Assembly (NCBI RefSeq): GCF_001007935.1
Contig: NZ_CP011451.1
Location: forward strand, 868,001-932,000
Length of the DNA stretch: 64,000 nt
Direction of reading: 5' to 3'
Source of the DNA: Nitrosomonas communis
GTDB taxonomy: Bacteria; Pseudomonadota; Gammaproteobacteria; Burkholderiales; Nitrosomonadaceae
Shown: positions 40,342 to 49,919 of the stretch, one piece after another
Numbering within the stretch: position 1 is the first letter of the stretch
Layout of the letters: every line of letters begins with the position of its first letter
Program-made: the position numbers and the translations under genes
Notes under the pieces: model-generated
The model's input: only the letters and a program-made list of their open reading frames with translations
Database searches by the model: none
What the model was told of the DNA's origin: nothing

Positions 40342-41805
40342 CTAAAAATCATTCTTAAGGATTTCATAAGTGCGGCGGCATATTTCACGCCCATAATCCG
40401 TCCATAAGCCTTGTCCCCAGTAGCGGTAACAGCTTGTTTGCGAGCAAAGCAGATGAAAGAGGGCATTCCGATAGCAATGTTCATCCGTGGCATGGCCTGA
40501 TTTAAGCGCTGTGGTGTAAAACAGCTTGCTCACTTCTTCCAGGGGCTCGAGCACACTCTCATAGCCTTTTACCCAAGAAAGATCGTTAGTCCAACTCCCC
40601 CCTTCCATATGAAAATTGTGATCTTCCCGCGATAGCGCTTCAATGGCCGCATTGAGTTTGTCTGAACCATCCCCTGGTTGGATATACGTCCAAATCTTTT
40701 TATGGAACAAGGGGCGGATGATGGGAAAATCTTCTTCTTTAAGTTGAATGGAATAAAGGTATTCCAGATATTCACTGACGTTGACGCCAGGCGTATCACT
40801 ATAAGCGCACTCGCGCATTACTTCTTGATATTTGGATGGAAATTCATTCATCATAACGCCACCATTTTCGCCATCAGCGATTTGACTGACCACTGGCGGA
40901 ATATTCTTGCCAGCCAATTCTGTCCGCGACAAGTATTTTGCTTCGTAATAAGGCTGCATTTGGCCAATGAGTTTGGTATCTGAGCCTTGGGTTTTGATAA
41001 TAGCAACGATGCTTGCGGTTGTGCCGTTGGAGTGGGCGCAAACCAAACGGTGTGGTAAGTGAGGTTGTCGCGGCGAGCAGCCACTTTCCAGCTCCTCGAC
41101 GGAATGCTCTTGAACCAATACCCATTGATAGCCGCACTCTTTTAATGTTTTGATGAATTCATAAGCCACATCGGGATGGTTAGGCAAAGCCATTTCAGAA
41201 GGAGAAAAACCGCGCACCCGCTTAAGTGCCTCTAATCCAAAGATTGCAGCAAAATGATGTTGCCAGGCTTTCACGTGCAAGCGATAGTCTTGCACGGGAG
41301 TAGAAGGTGCCACGGAGTGACCCCAAGGGCAGCCCAGCCATTCTACTGCGCAATTATATTCAGGGTTGCAGGTGATATCTTTAAGGCTGTCTATCACATC
41401 GTGCCGCCCCATTTTGCGTATGCCGTGCAGCAGGGTACCCGAGTACTCCAACATGATTTTTGGGTTTTTACCTTCATGAATCAATTGCGGAATATATTCT
41501 CCCATCCGCTTATAGCAATAGGCAAACACAGGGGCGTTGTGATTATCGCCGTTGTTCGGATGCTCCATCATGTACTGCAGATTACTGATGAGAGCAGCGG
41601 TCTGTAGATGATCACCACCCGCAGGCATAAGTGGCTGATGCATGTGCAGCGCGCAAGCAAATGCGCTTTTTATGCGGCTGAAATCTATCCTGCTATGCGG
41701 CAAGAATACAGAATCATTTTGGCATTCTCGAATAACTTTTGCCACAAGATCTTCCGATCCACAAATATTGGGCAGGCCATTGATATATTCGGGTAACTGT
41801 TTCAT
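40342..41805 (-). CDS. GH57 family glycoside hydrolase/transferase
   Basis: A 487-residue protein from the ATG at 41805 (MKQLPEYINGLPNI), chosen because AAGGAA precedes it; the longer frame reaching 41844 lacks an ATG. GH57 motifs are seen: CALHMHQPLMPAGG (motif 1), EYSGTLLHGI (motif 2) and GFSPSEMALPNHPDVAYEF (motif 3, nucleophile Glu). NGGVMMNEFPSKYQEVM comes later. GH57 enzymes include 4-alpha-glucanotransferases, amylopullulanases and branching enzymes. With glgB beside it, a role in glycogen remodelling is probable, but the specificity is not assignable. Confidence 0.85.
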   Translation of the reverse strand: MKQLPEYINGLPNICGSEDLVAKVIRECQNDSVFLPHSRIDFSRIKSAFACALHMHQPLMPAGGDHLQTAALISNLQYMMEHPNNGDNHNAPVFAYCYKRMGEYIPQLIHEGKNPKIMLEYSGTLLHGIRKMGRHDVIDSLKDITCNPEYNCAVEWLGCPWGHSVAPSTPVQDYRLHVKAWQHHFAAIFGLEALKRVRGFSPSEMALPNHPDVAYEFIKTLKECGYQWVLVQEHSVEELESGCSPRQPHLPHRLVCAHSNGTTASIVAIIKTQGSDTKLIGQMQPYYEAKYLSRTELAGKNIPPVVSQIADGENGGVMMNEFPSKYQEVMRECAYSDTPGVNVSEYLEYLYSIQLKEEDFPIIRPLFHKKIWTYIQPGDGSDKLNAAIEALSREDHNFHMEGGSWTNDLSWVKGYESVLEPLEEVSKLFYTTALKSGHATDEHCYRNALFHLLCSQTSCYRYWGQGLWTDYGREICRRTYEILKNDF

Positions 41806-41960
41806 TGTTGTGAATTTCCTTATGCTTGGCTTTTTCTCAAACAATGCACTGTGGTTAGTTTATATCGAATATATTTTCAAAAATATATTCATAAAAAAGA
41901 CCTTTTGCGCAACCCTGAAAATTTTGCGATGGTAAGGGAACGTCTCTAAATGACAGTTTT

Positions 41961-42063
41961 ATTCCATTTCCAGATCAAACATGACGCGAAGGCGAGCCGC
42001 AAACAGTATCAATAATACGGCAAGGTGAAGCCGACAAAGTCAGTTTTGATTCAGAACTGGAAT
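41961..42063 (+). repeat. MITE-like repeat, copy F (103 bp)
   Basis: It starts ATTCCATTTCCAGATCAAAC and ends TTTTGATTCAGAACTGGAAT. The core GACGCGAAGGCGAGCCGCAA and ACGGCAAGGTGAAGCCGACA is very close to copies B and E. It lies in the divergent spacer between the GH57 gene and glgX. Confidence 0.87.
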
Positions 42064-42735
42064 TAATCGCTATTTCTTGGCAGAAAAACGAAGTTTTACT
42101 GCTCTCTTAGGCCATTTTTCCTCATTACGTCCTATTTAGACAGACTGCTCCCTAATAATTCATCTACCAGATGGTATTGACAGCTTTTCTCAGATTCATG
42201 CACTCAGTATGTATCAATCACCGCGCCCGTGGCACTTCTCATCATCAAAATCGTGTGATTAAATCTGTTCACTGATAGCAGCCAAAAACCTTCCAGTTTG
42301 GCTTTTACTATCAGCCGGTTATGGAATCCGCACAATATCGGTTTTTTATCAGGTATTGCCTCTAATAATTCGCGTGGATCGGTATAAACCGCTAAGAGTC
42401 AACTGTCACTTCTCCCAAGCAATTAGAGCATAACTTCTGTACCTTGGGTTGCCCTTTGCTGGTCAGTAAGCTAAGCCGTATCATATCTTGTTTCTAACCG
42501 AAGTAAGCTATGTTGCAGATCAGATATAAACTCCATTTTTTGCCTGTGCTTGCCTATATTGACTGCCTCGAATACGTTTTCAACAGTTCGCCAGGATCAA
42601 ATAGAAAATATCATCCAAAAAAAGGATGATCTCCAGACCCAAGAAAATTATAACCCTAGCACAAAGAGAGCTATTAGGGTTAATATAGTAGTCAGTTATT
42701 AGCACTAGCAAATTTCAATCCATTTAGAAAAAAAT
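42064..42735. other. 672-bp spacer upstream of glgX with a possible gene remnant
   Basis: The minus strand at about 42210-42402 has an unbroken frame between two stops, reading LLAVYTDPRELLEAIPDKKP and, further on, ILMMRSATGAVIDTY. It has no start codon and I do not recognise it, but it looks more protein-like than its surroundings and may be the tail of a lost gene. The remaining AT-rich part up to 42735 must contain the glgX promoter; I could not pick one with confidence. Confidence 0.35.
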
Positions 42736-44862
42736 ATGAAAATTTGGCCAGGACAGCCTTATCCTTTGGGAGCCGTTTATGATGGATCTGGAACGAACTT
42801 TTCAGTATTTTCAGAAATCGCCGAACGGGTCGAGCTATGTCTCTTTGATGAAAAAGGGAAAGAACAGCGCATTGATTTACCCGAGGTAACAGGCTATTGC
42901 TGGCACGGCTATGTGCCCTTCATGGAGCCGGGCCAGCGTTACGGTTTCCGCATCCATGGACCCTGGGATCCTGCTAAAGGTCAGCGTTGTAATCCTGCCA
43001 AGTTGCTGCTCGACCCATACGCAAAAGCAATCGATGGGCAAATTCAATGGAATGAAGCTGTTTTCCCATACCGTTTTGGCAAGGGTAGCGAAGTTCGAAG
43101 CATGAGCAATAGTGCGCCATACATGCCACGCAGCGTAGTACATCAGCCCCATTTTGATTGGAATGGGGATCGTAGATTACAAATTCCCTGGCATGAGACC
43201 ATCATCTATGAGACCCATGTCAAAGGGATCACTAACCGGCATCCAGACATTCCGCCTGAAATACGAGGCACTTACACTGCTCTAGCCCACCCAGCAATTA
43301 TCGAGCATTTCAAGCAACTTGGGATAACAGCAGTCGAGCTCATGCCGATCCATCACTTCATCCACGACAAACATCTGGTGGATCAAGGTTTGCGAAATTA
43401 TTGGGGATACAATTCCATTGGTTATTTCGCACCCCATAGTGAATATGCCGCCCAAAAACGCCCTGGTGCAGCTGTGGCTGAATTCAAACAAATGGTCAAG
43501 GGACTGCATCAGGCTGGAATCGAGGTGATTCTGGATGTGGTTTACAACCATACAGCGGAGGGAAACCACCTCGGCCCGATGCTTTCTTTCAAAGGTATCG
43601 ATAATACCTATTATTACCGACTTGCTGACGATCCACACTATTACCAGGATTACACTGGCACTGGTAACAGCCTGAACATGCGCAATCCCTTCGTGCTACA
43701 GCTCATCATGGATTCGTTACGCTACTGGGTGCTGGAGATGCATGTGGATGGATTCCGCTTTGATCTGGCTGCCACTTTAGCACGTGAACTGCATGATGTG
43801 GACCGCCTTTCCGTATTCTTTAATATCATTCAGCAAGATCCGATCATCAGTCAGGTGAAGCTTATTGCTGAACCTTGGGATGTCGGAGAAGGGGGGTATC
43901 AGGTGGGTAACTTTCCGCCGGTATGGAGCGAGTGGAATGGAAAATACCGGGACTGTGCACGCGATTTCTGGCGCGGTGAGAATCAAACACTCGGTGAGTG
44001 TGCCTCTCGCTTTACCGGCAGCTCGGATCTTTATGAGCAAACTTCTCGCCGGCCCTACGCCAGCATCAACTTCATCACTGCGCATGATGGTTTCACTTTA
44101 AACGATCTCGTTTCCTACAATGAAAAGCATAATGAAGCCAACGGTGAGAAAAACAATGATGGTGAAAATCACAATCGTTCGTGGAATTGTGGTGTGGAAG
44201 GCAAGACAGATGACCCAAATGTACTCCAGCTACGCAAACGCCAGCAGCGAAACTTCCTTGTCACGCTATTCCTATCGCAAGGTGTGCCGATGCTGCTCGG
44301 AGGTGATGAAATCAGCCGTACGCAACAAGGTAACAATAATGCCTACTGCCAGGATAATGAGATTTCCTGGTACGATTGGGAAAATGCGGATAAAGACTTG
44401 CTCGTTTTTTGTCAGAAACTCATCGAATATCGCAAAAACCATCCTGTTTTTCATCGGAGACACTGGTTTCAAGGTCAGCCCATTCATGGCAGCGAAGTAA
44501 AGGACATTGCCTGGTTTACCTTAGAAGGGGCACAGATGTCTGAAAATGATTGGGGCCTGGGATATGCCAAGTCACTTGGTATTTTCTTGAATGGCATAAC
44601 GATCCCGAACCCCTACCCACGTGGCGAGCCGGTAAAAGACGACAATTTTTATGTAATTTTCAATGCCCACCATGAAGCGCTAACGTTTACTCTCCCCGGA
44701 ATGGAGTGGGGGGCCCTTTGGATAAAGGAGCTCGACACCAGCATTGGCTGGCCGGAAAACCAGGAATCGTTTAAAGCAGAAAGCCAGATCAATGTGGAAG
44801 CCCGTTCCGTGGTAGTGCTGCGTCATTCATCTTTTCATCTTAAATCCATTGCCAATGATTGA
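42736..44862 (+). CDS. glgX: Glycogen debranching enzyme GlgX
   Basis: A 708-residue GH13 isoamylase-type enzyme that removes alpha-1,6 branches from phosphorylase-limit glycogen. A CBM48 region near the N-terminus (GAVYDGSGTNFSVFSEIAER) precedes the barrel. Catalytic regions: VILDVVYNHTAEGNHLGP, DGFRFDLAATLARELH (nucleophile Asp), LIAEPWDVGEGGYQVGNFP (acid Glu) and ITAHDGFTLNDLVSYNEKHN. QGNNNAYCQDNEISWYDW is also typical of GlgX. It is divergent from GH57-glgB across about 930 bases that hold repeat copy F. Confidence 0.96.
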   Translation: MKIWPGQPYPLGAVYDGSGTNFSVFSEIAERVELCLFDEKGKEQRIDLPEVTGYCWHGYVPFMEPGQRYGFRIHGPWDPAKGQRCNPAKLLLDPYAKAIDGQIQWNEAVFPYRFGKGSEVRSMSNSAPYMPRSVVHQPHFDWNGDRRLQIPWHETIIYETHVKGITNRHPDIPPEIRGTYTALAHPAIIEHFKQLGITAVELMPIHHFIHDKHLVDQGLRNYWGYNSIGYFAPHSEYAAQKRPGAAVAEFKQMVKGLHQAGIEVILDVVYNHTAEGNHLGPMLSFKGIDNTYYYRLADDPHYYQDYTGTGNSLNMRNPFVLQLIMDSLRYWVLEMHVDGFRFDLAATLARELHDVDRLSVFFNIIQQDPIISQVKLIAEPWDVGEGGYQVGNFPPVWSEWNGKYRDCARDFWRGENQTLGECASRFTGSSDLYEQTSRRPYASINFITAHDGFTLNDLVSYNEKHNEANGEKNNDGENHNRSWNCGVEGKTDDPNVLQLRKRQQRNFLVTLFLSQGVPMLLGGDEISRTQQGNNNAYCQDNEISWYDWENADKDLLVFCQKLIEYRKNHPVFHRRHWFQGQPIHGSEVKDIAWFTLEGAQMSENDWGLGYAKSLGIFLNGITIPNPYPRGEPVKDDNFYVIFNAHHEALTFTLPGMEWGALWIKELDTSIGWPENQESFKAESQINVEARSVVVLRHSSFHLKSIAND

Positions 44863-44976
44863 TTACAGTTGTCGCATGACCTTTATCCTTAAACCTAGAT
44901 TCAACCTAGATTCCTCAATTGAAGTCTATTTGATAAGCCGCCGGAATCCAATGTTACTCTTAGTTTCAGACTTAAA

Positions 44977-45001
44977 ACGGTAACTGCTCCTCAGTTACCG
45001 T
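44977..45001 (-). terminator. Perfect 10-bp hairpin, probable terminator
   Basis: ACGGTAACTG pairs exactly with CAGTTACCGT around a five-base loop. Read on the minus strand it is followed by TTTTAAG, which suits an intrinsic terminator for the cytochrome gene 180 bases upstream. On the plus strand (after glgX) no T-run follows. The rest of the 319-bp spacer 44863-45181 shows nothing else I recognise. Confidence 0.5.
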
Positions 45002-45181
45002 AAATAAACGGGAAGCGAAGCGCGGCAACACTTTCAGTTGATTTTGATTATTTTATTAAAATCTCACCTGATAGGTGATGCCAGGAATTTTTAAAAATAC
45101 CTTAATCTATATGATTCATAAGTGATTTAATGTAATTCAACTGAGAAAAATAGGTTAAATGACACTCCCACATACCCCACA

Positions 45182-45745
45182 TTAATGATGGTCGTCATCA
45201 TGATGATCGTGCATTAGATCATCACCATGCGCATCTACCAGCGCGGAATATTGTGCAGCAGTCATTCCATGGAGTTTTAGAAGGAAAGCATTGATTGCCC
45301 AGATTGTTGCATCATTATGCGTAGGCCCCCAAGCGGGCATGGCCGTCATTTTGATACCATTCTTGATCACCCAGAAATATCTTTTGGAAAGAAATGATTT
45401 ATCACCTTCATCAGTTGCGGGCTCTCTTTCATGAAATACAGGTGCTTGTGGGTAAAGACCGATTGCCAGTTCGGTGGGTTTCTTACCGGGCGCTAAATGA
45501 CATTCGGTACACATGGCGTGGTACTGCTTGAAACCTTTTTCAAGCATAAGGTCATCATCAAGCACTGGAATTTCGATTTCTTTTGCGCGTGCATTTATTG
45601 AGCTATCACGAACCCAACTGATCAGTTTTTCTGTGATCGCCCAATGTTTATCGGTAGCAGCAAAGTTGTAGGCACCAGAATTTAATGCGATTAATATAAG
45701 CACGAGTACTGTCAGTGAAACGATGGTTTGCAATTTCATTTTCAT
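45182..45745 (-). CDS. Periplasmic cytochrome c with His/Asp-rich tail
   Basis: A 187-residue protein with an N-terminal hydrophobic helix (about 5-27) serving as signal or anchor and one haem motif CTECH (about 79-83). A Met that could be the distal ligand is in GIKMTAMPAWGPTHND. The last 15 residues are HGDDLMHDHHDDDHH-like, a potential metal-binding tail. It resembles small monohaem class I cytochromes. It has no operon partner, so its electron donor and acceptor are unknown. A ribosome site (AGGAGG) precedes the start, which is MKMKLQTIV. Confidence 0.88.
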   Translation of the reverse strand: MKMKLQTIVSLTVLVLILIALNSGAYNFAATDKHWAITEKLISWVRDSSINARAKEIEIPVLDDDLMLEKGFKQYHAMCTECHLAPGKKPTELAIGLYPQAPVFHEREPATDEGDKSFLSKRYFWVIKNGIKMTAMPAWGPTHNDATIWAINAFLLKLHGMTAAQYSALVDAHGDDLMHDHHDDDHH

Positions 45746-46514
45746 TCCTCCTATGGTTATTCAGAACGATACATGATGATCTATAACAATAAAGTATCAC
45801 ATCGACGCAAGCTTCGCGACCCAGATTAATTTAAGCTAAATTCCTCCTCATCTGATCACTCGTTCTGGGTTAGTATTTTGAATATAATAAAATTCTCTAT
45901 AAATTTCATTCTCACCTTCCAAGTATTTTCGCTCCGGATCTAATTGCGAGTTCCTGCAAATACATGGCTGCGGTGCAACTTCTTGCCCTGTACTCGCAAA
46001 ACCATACTCTTCATTCCACCCACCTAAAGAATCTAGGTTTAATTGAATTTTATCGATATTGTCTCTATAACACGATATCAGATTTGCTTTTGGTCGTATT
46101 AGCAATGGCTGATTGTTATCACCAAATTTCAATAACAATATTAATCAGACCAAGTACGCGTCGAATATTTTTCAATAAAAAGCAGACCATCGGGACACAC
46201 CAACACCATAACAAGAGCATCGGACATCAAACCCTTACCATGCAAAGCGAGAAGATATCGATTCTTTTTTGCGTTAAGTGGATAGATTCTAGAAAGAATG
46301 AAGTACTGAAATTTATAAACAGCATCCACTTAAGAATAGTTAACTTAATGATTCTATGGATATTTTGTATGGCTCATAGCAAAGTAAATTTATTTTCTAT
46401 TTGCATGACAATTTTCCTTGACAACGATTTATGCTAAGTGCACCATGTTTATTGCAATGAGTGATTAGGACCATGATAGTTTCTATTGTTTTTCACACAA
46501 CAGGAGAATTTCAG
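45746..46514. other. 769-bp low-coding stretch with weak frames
   Basis: Between the cytochrome gene and the DUF1540 remnant I see only weak candidates. One is a 96-codon minus-strand frame at 45848-46138, from TTG with no ribosome site (GWNEEYGFASTGQEVAPQP, then LDPERKYLEGENEIYREF). Its hydrophilic sequence looks possibly protein-like. A 157-codon plus-strand frame at 45964-46437 overlaps it; its composition looks non-coding. At most one of the two can be real. Confidence 0.35.
45848..46138 (-). CDS. Hypothetical protein (weak candidate)
   Basis: A 96-residue frame starting with TTG at 46138. It is hydrophilic with a mixed composition, two nearby Cys (PCICRNS) and no recognisable family. 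No Shine-Dalgarno sequence lies ahead of the start, and the frame upstream is closed. It may be the C-terminal part of a broken gene. A plus-strand frame overlaps it. Confidence 0.25.
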   Translation of the reverse strand: MLLKFGDNNQPLLIRPKANLISCYRDNIDKIQLNLDSLGGWNEEYGFASTGQEVAPQPCICRNSQLDPERKYLEGENEIYREFYYIQNTNPERVIR

Positions 46515-46834
46515 ATGAAAACTATTACCATTGATCCATTTTGTTTCCGAATGTAGTTAGTGCAATCGAATGCATATATAATCTTAATTACAATTGCCAC
46601 GCACGTGTCATTACCGTCGGCGACAGTGTGCACCCCAGCTGCGACACTTCTTTCAACAACAAGAACCACACCCAAGCCACTATGCACGCGACAGAGATTG
46701 GAGCCTGCAAAGCTACAGCATGCAAGTTCAATGATAACTTTGAATGCATAACCAAAAACATTCGGGTCGGTCGCAGTATGGATGAAATTAGCTGCCTCAC
46801 ATTCATAGATAGCGCGCTGATCTCATCCTCCTGA
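46515..46834 (+). pseudogene. DUF1540-type cysteine protein, frameshifted
   Basis: A good ribosome site (CAGGAGAA) precedes ATG 46515, which reads MKTITIDPFCFRM and then meets TAG at 46553. In the next frame, from about 46541, the protein continues FPNVVSAIECIYNLNYNC, then ARVITVGDSVHPSCDT, then GACKATACKFNDNFEC and NIRVGRSMDEISCLTF, ending at TGA 46834. These are two DUF1540-like repeats (C-x4-C-x7-C...C). One extra T in the CCATTTTG run would join the frames (MKTITIDPFLFPNVV). Repeat 1 also has Val where its first Cys should be and DTS instead of DTF, so decay is more likely than a sequencing error. Confidence 0.7.
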
Positions 46835-47049
46835 GAAGAAGGATTTCAGCAGTCCGTCTCAGTGATAATCTTGCATTCGATGCTAGTTGGGATGCTGTAA
46901 TATATCTAGCTAACTGTCCGTGCACAATGATAGGTAGAATGTTGGAAGTAATCTGCGTCTGTAATACCGCTTACTGGGCGCTGGATACTCACCCCAGAAT
47001 GAGCCTCCAACTTTCTCTACTTCTGGGAAAGGAATAGAGTGAGAAGCAA

Positions 47050-49893
47050 ATGCCTTTCAATATAGATTCTCAAAGCGATGTAGAAAAGCTGCTTGGCATT
47101 GTGCGCGACCTTGTTCATGAGCTGCGGCCGAATGAACCTGTTCCCAAACATCTCGGGTTAGATCATTCATTGGAGCGCGACTTCGGTCTAGACAGCCTGG
47201 CGCGCGTAGAGCTGCTAAGTCGCATCGAACGAGAACTGGGTTTAAAGCTTGGCGAAAAAGCGCTGGCTGAGGCCGAGACACCTCGTGATTTGCTCAAGCA
47301 GATTGCAGGTACGAGCACTGCCGAAACACTTACTCCAGCTGGAACAGCGAAGTTTGCAGAAACCCAGGTATATCCTCCTCCGCCGGAAACCGCGTCTACG
47401 CTGATCGAAATCCTAGACTGGCGTGTCGCGAGGCAACCTGAGCAGGTTCATATCACGCTTTATGGCGAAGAGGAGCATACCGAAGACATTACCTATCGCA
47501 GGTTGCAGGAAGAGGCCAAAGCGTTGGCTGCCGGCCTGCAACAGCTTGGGCTAGGTTCTGGCGAAAGGATAGCTATCATGTTGCCCACTGGGCGAGGATT
47601 CTTCGCAGCTTTTTATGGTGCACTCTATGCTGGATGCGTACCGGTACCGCTGTACCCGCCGGGCCGACCTTCGCAAATTGAGGATCACATGCGGCGTATC
47701 GCCAATATCATCGGCAATGCCCAAGCCAGCATTCTCATCACAGTTGAGCAAGCCAAACCACTGGGACACTTGCTGCGTGCGCAATGCGAATCACTCCGTA
47801 TGGTTACAACCGTCGCAGATTTGTCTATCCATGGAGCGCACCCTCCTTCTCCGAAGTTAGAACCACAAAGTATCGCTTTACTGCAATACACTTCTGGCAG
47901 TACCGGCAGCCCCAAAGGAGTAGTATTAACCCATGCTAACCTAATCGCCAACTTGCGAGCGATGACGCTTGCTTCGAGCATTACTGCCGCAGATATTTTC
48001 GTCTCATGGCTGCCGCTCTATCACGATATGGGATTAATTGCCGCTTGCATGGGTAGCCTCTATGTCGGGTTTCGGCTAGTACTGCTCTCGCCTCTCAGCT
48101 TTCTTGCCCGACCAGCATGCTGGTTATGGACGATTAACCGGCATTGTGCCACAGTTTCAGCAGCTCCTAATTTTGCCTATGAGTTATGTGCCAACAAGCT
48201 CGATGATCGTGAGCTGAATGGTCTGGATCTCAGTTGCTGGCGTCTGGCCTACAACGGAGCTGAGCCAATCAGTGTAAATACGATAGAACATTTTGTTGCA
48301 CGCTTTTCTCGCTATGGTTTCAGCCGTACCGCCATGACGCCTGTTTATGGCCTGGCAGAATCGTCTGTAGGGCTGGCTTTCCCTCCGGCGGAACGTGGGC
48401 CGCTGGTTGATCATGTGGATCGAGATACGCTCTTACACTCGGGTATCGCGCGTTGTGTGCAGGCTGAAGACCGCTCTGCGCTGCACATCGTTTCATGCGG
48501 CTTACCTTTACCCGATCATCAGATACGCATTGTCGATGCTGATGGGCAAGTACTGGCCGAACGTACGCAGGGGCGCGTGCAATTTCGCGGACCGTCAGCG
48601 ACCAGCAGCGGTTATTTCTGCAATCCCGAAGCGACAGCGCGCCTGTTCGACGGACAATGGCTTAATAGCGGTGATATGGGTTACATTGCGGCCAGAGAGC
48701 TGTATCTCACTGGACGTGAGAAGGACATTATCATTCGCGGTGGGCACAACATTTACCCGCAGGAACTGGAGGAAGCGGTAAGTAAAGTGCGTGGCATCCA
48801 TAAAGGTGGAGTAGCCGTTTTTCCCGCCAGCAATACACACGCTGGCACAGAACGCTTGATAATACTTGCTGAAACACACGAAAGCAGCACCAAGGAGCGT
48901 GAGCGGATAGTAACTGAAATCAACAACCTCGCGGTAGACTTGGTGGGGCTGCCAGCAGATGATATCGTGCTAGTACCGCCGCGCACGGTGCTGAAGACCT
49001 CCAGTGGCAAGCTTCGCCGTACTGCTTGCCGTGAGCTTTATGAACAAGGTGCGATCAACAGCACTCTACGACCACTATGGTGGCAAATGATACGCCTTGG
49101 GGGTGCTGCAGCCATAGCGCGGGTTATGCGTTTGCTGCGGCGCGGTGATGAATGGGCATGGGGGCTGTGGGCCTGGGCAGTTTTCGTTGCTATTGTGCCC
49201 TTCGCCTGGCTGCTGATCGTGCTGATGCCTGGACTTACTCTGCGCCGGCGCATCGCCCGGGCAAGTGCACGTCTAGCAGTTGCGCTAACCGGTCTGAAGC
49301 TACAGGAGGAAGGCTTGCAGCATCTCAAGAGCGAAGCGCCCATGGTTGTGGTAGCCAATCACGCCAGCTATCTGGATGCACTCCTACTTACCGCAGTACT
49401 GCCTGCTAAGTTCGCCTACGTGGCCAAACAGGAATTACTGCGCAATCCGGCAGCTGCTATCCCCTTGCGTCGATTAGGCAGCGCATTTGTTGAACGTTTC
49501 GATGACGCACGCGGGGTAGAAGATGAACGCAAGCTGGAGGAGCGGGCGCGCGCAGGTGAGTCTATAGTTTTTTTCCCAGAAGGTACATTTCGGCGTGAAG
49601 CCGGGCTGATGCCGTTCAGAATGGGAGCATTTCTGACTGCTGCACGCACCGGTATCCCCATACTACCAGTCACCCTGATCGGCACCCGCACTATGCTATG
49701 TGCTGGACAATGGTTGCCACGTCGAAGTAAGCTGAAAGTGCTGATTAGCACACCCTTGCATCCATTAGGAAATGACTGGCAAGCAGCATTACAATTACAA
49801 GAAGCAGCGCGCCGCCAGATACTGGCAGAGCTGAGCGAACCTGATATTATCATTGCCGCTGGACCAACGTCATCAAGTGAAAATTTCCGTTAA
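47050..49893 (+). CDS. ACP / fatty-acyl-AMP ligase / PlsC acyltransferase fusion
   Basis: A 947-residue three-domain protein. Residues about 5-88 form an acyl-carrier domain (RDFGLDSLARVELL, Ser49 for phosphopantetheine). About 115-670 is an adenylating domain of the fatty-acyl-AMP-ligase type, with P-loop YTSGSTGSPKG at 280-290, SWLPLYHDMGLIAACMGSLY, APNFAYELC and LTGREKDIIIRGGHNIYPQE. After a hydrophobic segment (about 685-715), the PlsC acyltransferase has NHASYLD (His771-Asp776) and FFPEGTFRREAG (844-846 EGT). It could activate a fatty acid, load it on its own ACP and transfer it to a lysophospholipid or other alcohol at the membrane. It stands alone. Start: ATG after GAGTGAGAAG. Confidence 0.88.
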   Translation: MPFNIDSQSDVEKLLGIVRDLVHELRPNEPVPKHLGLDHSLERDFGLDSLARVELLSRIERELGLKLGEKALAEAETPRDLLKQIAGTSTAETLTPAGTAKFAETQVYPPPPETASTLIEILDWRVARQPEQVHITLYGEEEHTEDITYRRLQEEAKALAAGLQQLGLGSGERIAIMLPTGRGFFAAFYGALYAGCVPVPLYPPGRPSQIEDHMRRIANIIGNAQASILITVEQAKPLGHLLRAQCESLRMVTTVADLSIHGAHPPSPKLEPQSIALLQYTSGSTGSPKGVVLTHANLIANLRAMTLASSITAADIFVSWLPLYHDMGLIAACMGSLYVGFRLVLLSPLSFLARPACWLWTINRHCATVSAAPNFAYELCANKLDDRELNGLDLSCWRLAYNGAEPISVNTIEHFVARFSRYGFSRTAMTPVYGLAESSVGLAFPPAERGPLVDHVDRDTLLHSGIARCVQAEDRSALHIVSCGLPLPDHQIRIVDADGQVLAERTQGRVQFRGPSATSSGYFCNPEATARLFDGQWLNSGDMGYIAARELYLTGREKDIIIRGGHNIYPQELEEAVSKVRGIHKGGVAVFPASNTHAGTERLIILAETHESSTKERERIVTEINNLAVDLVGLPADDIVLVPPRTVLKTSSGKLRRTACRELYEQGAINSTLRPLWWQMIRLGGAAAIARVMRLLRRGDEWAWGLWAWAVFVAIVPFAWLLIVLMPGLTLRRRIARASARLAVALTGLKLQEEGLQHLKSEAPMVVVANHASYLDALLLTAVLPAKFAYVAKQELLRNPAAAIPLRRLGSAFVERFDDARGVEDERKLEERARAGESIVFFPEGTFRREAGLMPFRMGAFLTAARTGIPILPVTLIGTRTMLCAGQWLPRRSKLKVLISTPLHPLGNDWQAALQLQEAARRQILAELSEPDIIIAAGPTSSSENFR

Positions 49894-49919
49894 TGCTGGC
49901 AGATTATTAATCACTCCCA

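Noticed and set aside
44900..44928. Similarity between TTCAACCTAGATTCCTCAATTGAA near 44905 and TTCAACCTAAATACCACAGTTGAG near 51780
   Set aside because: Only a short partial match; could be an IS end but too weak to call without a database.
46836..47049. Alternative upstream start for the ACP-ligase fusion
   Set aside because: The frame upstream of 47050 adds no conserved residues; the ACP domain begins normally after the chosen ATG.
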